From: Candidatus Eremiobacterota bacterium
GTDB lineage: Bacteria > Vulcanimicrobiota > CADAWZ01 > Ess09-12
Direction: 5' to 3'
Assembly: GCA_031082125.1 (NCBI GenBank)
Contig: JAVHLM010000027.1
Coordinates: forward strand, 52,890 to 116,889
DNA length: 64,000 nt
A program made the position numbers and the translations under genes. Shown one piece after another: positions 59,639 to 64,000 of the stretch (its first letter is position 1; the number at the start of each line of letters is the position of its first letter). The notes beneath the pieces were generated by a model that was not told the DNA's origin, made no database searches, and saw only the letters and a list, made by a program, of their open reading frames with translations.

Positions 59639-61633
59639 TCACTGTTTCGACATGGTGAAGGTCCCTTCATCACTCCCGGTGAAGGTTCCGCTTACCGATG
59701 TCTCGCTCTCGGCGTACGTTCCGGTGCATAGCATTGTCGCGCTGCCTACCTTGAGAGTCATGGAGAGCGAATTGCCCTGCCGTGTTGCGGTCACTGTGCC
59801 GGTATTGCCGAACATGGAGCCCGTCAGCGTGCAGGTCCCGCTCGCCGAGGTGTTCTGCCCGTCCCATGTTATGTCGAGAGTAAAGGTGCCGCTTGTCGAG
59901 GAATATTTTGTGGAGGTCCAGGTGCCGCTCCATTTTTCACCCCCTTCTGAAGAGCCGCCGCTTTCCATGAAATATACGAGGGCGAGCTCTCCGGCCCGGG
60001 GCATGATGGTCCAGGAGGAGGGAGCAAAAGAGACCCCCGCCTTCGCCGCAGTGATTACCGAAGACACATCGGGCGTCATTGTCATCCAGAACTGCGGGCT
60101 CTCGTAGGTGATTGCCACCGTCTGCGTGGCGCTCCAGTCAATAGTCGTATAGGTGCCGGCTGCGCTGTAGCCTGTGGAGAGCGCGGAAGGACTGCTGGAC
60201 ACTGCTACGCCTCCCATATAATGAGAGCTCTTATCCCACACGAAGCCGCAGAGAAGGCCCTTGGTGAGATCAAAATGCGGCTCCTGCTGCATCTCTGATA
60301 TCTTGCCCATATCGCAGTCAAATCCGGTCAGATCCCGGGAGGTGAGGGAAAAGTATAATCGCATGGGAAGATACTCTGCCGTTGAAAGCAGAATGTTTCC
60401 TGTCCCTTCAGGGACCTCGGTGAAAGAGTAATTCCCGCTTGCATCGGTAGTGGTGGTCCTGACGGCGCCATTCACGTCGGTCAGGGTGCATGAGACGCCG
60501 CTCAGGGGAGGGTGAGGATCCTTGTTGGAGCGGATGGCGCCGCTCACCGAATGTTTTGTTGCCGGCGACGAGGACTTCGCGAGGCTGAGGGTGCCGGCGT
60601 CGGACCCTCCCGGCCAGGTGGCGGTATAGGTGCACGAGAGCTGCGTCTCATCGCTGTTGTAGGTGCCGGTGAACTGCACCGTCTCTTCGCCCAGGATCGC
60701 GGTGCCGGAGAGGGCCTTGCCGGAACCTCTCGATACCGTGACGGTCCCGGAGCTGTAAGGAGTGCCCGTCGCCGTGCAGGTCCCGGTCGCCGAGGTCTTC
60801 TCGGCGTTCCAGTTCAGGGCCATCGTGAAGGCGCCGCTTTTCGTGGTGTCCTGCGTGGAGGTCCATGTGCCGCTCCAGTTCTCGGCCGCCGTCGAGCCGC
60901 CCCCCGCGGTGTAGCTGTAGCCGGCGCTCGCGCCGTTCTGGTTTGAGAAGAGGGAGACCGACACGGCGCCCGACATCCCTGAAGGGATGGCGCACACGGC
61001 CTGGGTCCCGCCGGTGAATGTCACGGTCATCTGCTTCGTGGTGCCGAAGGTCACGTAGCCCGAGGTGCCGAAATTCGTGCCGGTGATGGTGACGCTCTGG
61101 CCCGCCGCCTGGCCTGCGGGAAGAATGCCGGTGATCTGCGGTGTGACCGTCGGCTGGGCGGGGGTCACGCTCGCTGACGATGAGGCCCCTGAGCTTGACG
61201 AGGAGCCGTCAAGGACTTTCACCACGCTGATGGTGTAAGTGACCCCGTTCACCACGGAGCTGGGAATGAGAAAGGTGATATAGGTGTCGCTCCAGCTCAC
61301 GATATTGGAGTCGGGAACCCGTATCGTAGAAGCGGTGGCAGTGCCGGGGACCAGCTCAACATAGCTCGCGTAGGTCACCCTGGTTCCCGTGTTGGTGAGG
61401 CCGAAGCCGGTGCCGCTGAGGGAGCATGCCGCTCCCGGCGCCACGCTCTGCCCCGAGAGGGAGCAGTTCGTGACAGTGGGCGCCGAGGTGGGAGTGGGGT
61501 TGTTATTAGTGTCGTTATTGTAATAGCCGGAGGGAGCGCTGCTTCCTCCGCCGCCACCGCATCCGCAGTGAAAGAGCGCGCACACCAGCGCCACGATGAG
61601 CAGCCCATGGATATCTGCATACCTTTTTTTCAT
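59639..61633 (-). CDS. Lipoprotein with IPT/TIG, regulatory-like and duplicated beta domains
   Basis: A 664-residue protein with a lipoprotein signal (VALVCALFHCGCGGGGG). Order: an IPT/TIG-type immunoglobulin domain (TVTNCSLSGQSVAPGAACSLSG), a second TIG unit (ITGILPAGQAAGQSVTITGTNFG), a beta domain starting WSGTWTSTQDTT, a carboxypeptidase-regulatory-like unit (SGVSCTLTDVNGAVRTTTTDASGNYSFTEVPEG), and a second beta domain starting WSGTWTSTKYSST that ends the protein. The two beta domains are clear duplicates. It is probably a surface protein; the ligand is unknown. Stop 59639 lies next to the hairpin pair. Confidence 0.83.
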   Translation of the reverse strand: MKKRYADIHGLLIVALVCALFHCGCGGGGGSSAPSGYYNNDTNNNPTPTSAPTVTNCSLSGQSVAPGAACSLSGTGFGLTNTGTRVTYASYVELVPGTATASTIRVPDSNIVSWSDTYITFLIPSSVVNGVTYTISVVKVLDGSSSSSGASSSASVTPAQPTVTPQITGILPAGQAAGQSVTITGTNFGTSGYVTFGTTKQMTVTFTGGTQAVCAIPSGMSGAVSVSLFSNQNGASAGYSYTAGGGSTAAENWSGTWTSTQDTTKSGAFTMALNWNAEKTSATGTCTATGTPYSSGTVTVSRGSGKALSGTAILGEETVQFTGTYNSDETQLSCTYTATWPGGSDAGTLSLAKSSSPATKHSVSGAIRSNKDPHPPLSGVSCTLTDVNGAVRTTTTDASGNYSFTEVPEGTGNILLSTAEYLPMRLYFSLTSRDLTGFDCDMGKISEMQQEPHFDLTKGLLCGFVWDKSSHYMGGVAVSSSPSALSTGYSAAGTYTTIDWSATQTVAITYESPQFWMTMTPDVSSVITAAKAGVSFAPSSWTIMPRAGELALVYFMESGGSSEGGEKWSGTWTSTKYSSTSGTFTLDITWDGQNTSASGTCTLTGSMFGNTGTVTATRQGNSLSMTLKVGSATMLCTGTYAESETSVSGTFTGSDEGTFTMSKQ

Positions 61634-61935
61634 GGAAAAACCTCCTTAGTGATGGAAATGATCAGACCTGAGTCAGGAAAGGCAATGAATGATAAAGATA
61701 ATGCATCCCCCCATTTCACAGAGCGTGACTTCTCACTCAGCAGAGATATTTGTCTTGCGGCTTGTTCAGGTATAGTGGTGTGTCGTGCGTGGTGCGGATC
61801 AAGCGGTGGTGAGTGCAGTGAAATTCCTTATATTTGCGCTTCCGCGAATTTTTCCTGCAAAGAAAAAAAATTCAGATTCCACGCTGAGGATCCCGGAGGG
61901 CTCCCCCCCGGAGAAAAAGCTCTGTGGTGCGGCGC
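61634..61935. other. Gene-free stretch
   Basis: The bases upstream of the lipoprotein gene hold no ORF with a ribosome site and no strong promoter. An R2 core copy and the orphan CRISPR repeat follow at 61936 and 62065; see their entries. Confidence 0.4.
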
Positions 61936-61958
61936 GAGGCCAGGGGACATTCTCCCGG
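61936..61958 (+). repeat. R2 core repeat
   Basis: GAGGCCAGGGGACATTCTCCCGG, the R2 near-palindrome with ACAT in the centre as in the copy at 14695. Confidence 0.6.
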
Positions 61959-62064
61959 CACACAAGGGATTTTCTGTGCAAAGAGACACCTGTAGGGAAA
62001 ATCCCAAAACTGTTTGCTGGAAGAGGAGAATGATCCCCTGTCCTCAGAGCGCCAGTTCCTTCAG

Positions 62065-62096
62065 CTTTCAATCCACGCCCCTGCGCGAGGGGCGAC
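62065..62096 (+). CRISPR. Single orphan CRISPR-type repeat
   Basis: A 32-base sequence beginning CTTTCAATCCACGCCCCTGC and ending GGGGCGAC matches the type I-C-like repeat family in length, 3'/5' ends and the CGCCCC/GGGGCG stem. No second repeat occurs 30-40 bases on either side, and no cas gene lies in the window. It ends 9 bases before the ankyrin gene's stop codon. It is either the last relic of a lost array or a chance look-alike, but the match includes both the stem and the ATTGAAAG-type end. Confidence 0.6.
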
Positions 62097-62105
62097 AACG
62101 GACAT

Positions 62106-63479
62106 TCACCGTGCCCCGTGACTTGTCAGCAGGCTCTCCATATCCTTATTGCCGAACTTTCTGGCCCATCTCAGCGGGGTATAACCGGTTTGATCCTTCA
62201 CATTGATATCTGCGCCCTTTGAGAGGAGAAATTCCACTATCTCCTTGTGGGCTTTCAGGGAAGCGCGGAAAACAGGGGTCTGGAGCCTGTTATCCCCTGC
62301 ATTTACATCGGCTCCCTTATCCACGAGAATCTTCACGGCCTTCAGGCTGTTATTCGCGCCCGCAAGGTGCAAGGGGGTGCTCCCTTGGCCGTCTTTTGCA
62401 GTGACTGCAGAGCCTTTTAAAATCAGGTATTCCACAACCTCTTCGTGGCCGCCGGCAGCGGCCCAATGGAGAGGAGTTCTCCCCCAGCTGTCTTTTTTGT
62501 TGCTGCTTGAGGGATCCTTTTCGATATAATGTCTGATTTTATCGATATCTCCAGCTTTTGCCGCATCGAAGACATCCTTTATCTGAGCTCCTCTGGTGCA
62601 CAGGAATACTGCAATTTCATTGCAGCCTGTGTTCGTTGCCATGGTGAGAGGTGTGGTGCCTTTAACGTCCTCGGCGTTCACATCAGCCCCCAGTGAGACG
62701 AGGAGCTTGCACATTTCAAATTTATTTCCGTAAATGGCTCTGTGAAGCGCAGTAAATCCATTGACTGCCTTTCCGTTCACGTCACCGCCTTTTTCTATGA
62801 TAAGCTTCACGGCATCCACCTTACCATTACACACCGCATGGTCGAGAGGGGCAAAATTCTGAGAATCTCTCGCGTTGACCAGGGCCGGTTTTTTTTTGAG
62901 CAGGTCCGCAATTTTGCTCAGGTCGCCCTGTCGGGCGGCAGTGCAGAGCGGCCATACTTCCTGTGCGGTTTTCTCTTTTTTCTTATCTTCCTTGAACCTG
63001 GCAAGCCTGTCTTTATCTTCTGAGGAGATTGAGGGCTGATCGGGGCCGGCCTGGCAGCCTTGTATATAAGCGAATCTGTGATTTAATCCCGAGCAGCAGA
63101 GCATGTAGGACCCGGCTCCTTTATTGAGAGCAGAGCCAGCCACATATCCCCGTGAATAAGTATCAACTCCCTTTCCCTTCAACCTGCCGAATCGGAGAGG
63201 ACCTATGCAGAATGCGTGCAGGGTATTCCCGTTACAAAGGGGAATGGATTTCAGGTAAGCAGGCGTCAATTCTGCCAGTGACAGAGGATAACTTCCCTCG
63301 TGGTCCTGCGCATATGACTCCAGGGCAGAAGCGATCTCCATGATATTGCGGCTGCAGTGAGAGTAAGAGCCGTGACTCACATTGGCTATCCAGCCCTGAT
63401 GGAGCACAATGATAATTAAGAGAAAAAACAGTATCACGCCTGTTACGATTATTGCCATAACGACTTTCGCTGCATTCAT
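62106..63479 (-). CDS. Membrane-anchored ankyrin protein with pseudopilin-like head
   Basis: A 457-residue protein with one transmembrane helix (VVMAIIVTGVILFFLLIIIVL at about 6-27). A short extracytoplasmic-type head follows (NIMEIASALESYAQDHEGSYPLSLAELTPAY), resembling the pseudopilin core, and includes several Cys residues. From about residue 175 come eight to nine ankyrin repeats (FAPLDHAVCNGKVDAVKLIIEKGGD and onward). If the N-terminus follows pseudopilin topology, the ankyrin domain would lie outside the cytoplasm, which is unusual. ATG 63479 follows GGAGGTGGG. Its partner is unknown. Confidence 0.82.
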   Translation of the reverse strand: MNAAKVVMAIIVTGVILFFLLIIIVLHQGWIANVSHGSYSHCSRNIMEIASALESYAQDHEGSYPLSLAELTPAYLKSIPLCNGNTLHAFCIGPLRFGRLKGKGVDTYSRGYVAGSALNKGAGSYMLCCSGLNHRFAYIQGCQAGPDQPSISSEDKDRLARFKEDKKKEKTAQEVWPLCTAARQGDLSKIADLLKKKPALVNARDSQNFAPLDHAVCNGKVDAVKLIIEKGGDVNGKAVNGFTALHRAIYGNKFEMCKLLVSLGADVNAEDVKGTTPLTMATNTGCNEIAVFLCTRGAQIKDVFDAAKAGDIDKIRHYIEKDPSSSNKKDSWGRTPLHWAAAGGHEEVVEYLILKGSAVTAKDGQGSTPLHLAGANNSLKAVKILVDKGADVNAGDNRLQTPVFRASLKAHKEIVEFLLSKGADINVKDQTGYTPLRWARKFGNKDMESLLTSHGAR

Positions 63480-63639
63480 CGTGTGACCCACCTCCATTAT
63501 CTCTTTCTGCCTGGAATTAATCGCCCTGAAACTCTGCCTCTCATGCTCTATTCCCATTTTATGGAAAATCAGGCAGTGCGTTCAAGAATAATCTTTTTGC
63601 ACTGCAAATGCGCAAGAAAGGCTTGTTTTCACATATTCT

Positions 63640-63963
63640 TCAGCCACTTGAAGAGACCTTCCAGTGGAATCCGGGGGAGCCTTTGGAATTCATGGCAAGA
63701 GCATCGTGCGCCTCTATGAGTGCGCCGAGCGCGCCGTAAAGGAAGAGGTTGTCTCTCACGCTGTACAGCGCAGGCGAGAGGAAAGGGACGGCCGGAACAA
63801 GGAGGTTATTCTTTTCCCCGGGAGCTCTCTTCATCATGACCATTATATTCCTGTCGGCTCTCATATGAAATCCTGAAGTGCGGGCTTTCAGCATATCCTT
63901 ATCGGCCAGGAAGCGCAAGACAGATTGCATCTGCGCAGGACTCATCAGGCACGGGGCATTCAT
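63640..63963 (-). CDS. Small hypothetical protein
   Basis: A 107-residue protein, MNAPCLMSPAQMQSVLRFL at its start, with several Met/Ala/Leu helices and no transmembrane segment or signal peptide. AAAGGAGG lies four bases before ATG 63963, a strong ribosome site. I recognise no family. The 160-base gap to the ankyrin gene on its 3' side shows no terminator. Confidence 0.55.
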   Translation of the reverse strand: MNAPCLMSPAQMQSVLRFLADKDMLKARTSGFHMRADRNIMVMMKRAPGEKNNLLVPAVPFLSPALYSVRDNLFLYGALGALIEAHDALAMNSKGSPGFHWKVSSSG

Positions 63964-63977
63964 CCTCCTTTCTCTTT

Positions 63978-64000
63978 TGCCTTTTCACCGCTCTTCGCCA
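63978..64000 (+). repeat. R1 dispersed element, copy 6, cut by window end
   Basis: TTGCCTTTTCACCGCTCTTCGCCA at the edge matches the block that opens copies 1 and 2 (CACCGCTCTTC), so a full R1 copy probably continues beyond the window. Confidence 0.6.

Noticed and set aside
62065..62096. A full CRISPR array
   Set aside because: Only one repeat is present; the flanks do not repeat at spacer distance.
1..64000. tRNA or rRNA genes
   Set aside because: I looked for cloverleaf-like ends and rRNA signatures and saw none, but a tRNA search by covariance model was not possible.

Overview
The window is a GC-rich chromosomal segment (by eye near 58% G+C) from a bacterium with a Gram-negative-type cell plan: lipoboxes and Sec signal peptides, a PilT retraction ATPase, a PilZ protein, and an unusually dense set of Hanks-type Ser/Thr kinases and repeat proteins (TPR, ankyrin, PQQ-propeller). 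Many products have no family I recognise. This points to an uncultured, signalling-rich lineage; I cannot name the taxon. I see no rRNA, no tRNA, no phage and no intact insertion sequence.

Region by region. 1-11.5 kb: a partial secreted protein, a propeller protein plus membrane-anchored partner, kinase A, pilT, and a 1573-residue pseudokinase-TPR protein. 11.5-21 kb: an antitoxin-like ORF, kinase B, a decayed sulfatase-modifying-factor pseudogene, a DUF4143 ATPase, a DinB protein, a large HNH nuclease, and a small nucleotidyltransferase/ankyrin operon. 21-28 kb: two methyltransferases, a second DinB protein, an ADP-ribosylglycohydrolase and a hybrid sensor kinase. 28-40 kb: a secreted metalloprotease-like/FecR/TPR protein, secreted and membrane proteins of unknown role, proteins with disordered N-terminal leaders fused to catalytic domains (lipase-like, HAD), and a broken metallophosphoesterase. 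40-47.3 kb: PilZ, a pseudopilin-head-like membrane protein, membrane kinase D, a frameshifted HNH gene, a FecR protein next to an orphan Spo11/Topo VI-A/JetD-like TOPRIM protein, and a graveyard holding remnants of a nuclease gene and a mazF toxin. 47.3-64 kb: a translationally coupled secreted pair, a second DUF4143 ATPase, kinase C, an Rpn-type nuclease, a damaged M30-like metalloprotease, lipoproteins, a class C beta-lactamase-fold hydrolase, a single orphan CRISPR repeat, and an ankyrin protein.

Two dispersed repeats tie the window together. R1 (six copies, one cut by the window end) carries a conserved -35/-10 pair with 18-bp spacing plus a short transcribed leader, and sits upstream of unrelated genes, so it behaves like a mobile promoter. 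R2 (four longer copies and two core copies) is a near-palindromic REP-like sequence found beside broken genes. At least six genes are visibly damaged by frameshift, stop or truncation, so the segment is actively decaying and rearranging.

The best candidates for undescribed biology are the R1 promoter family, the orphan TOPRIM protein with its FecR neighbour, the three paralogous kinases with a shared unknown C-terminal domain, the pseudokinase-TPR protein, and the two DUF4143 ATPases that appear to be expressed from leaderless mRNAs.
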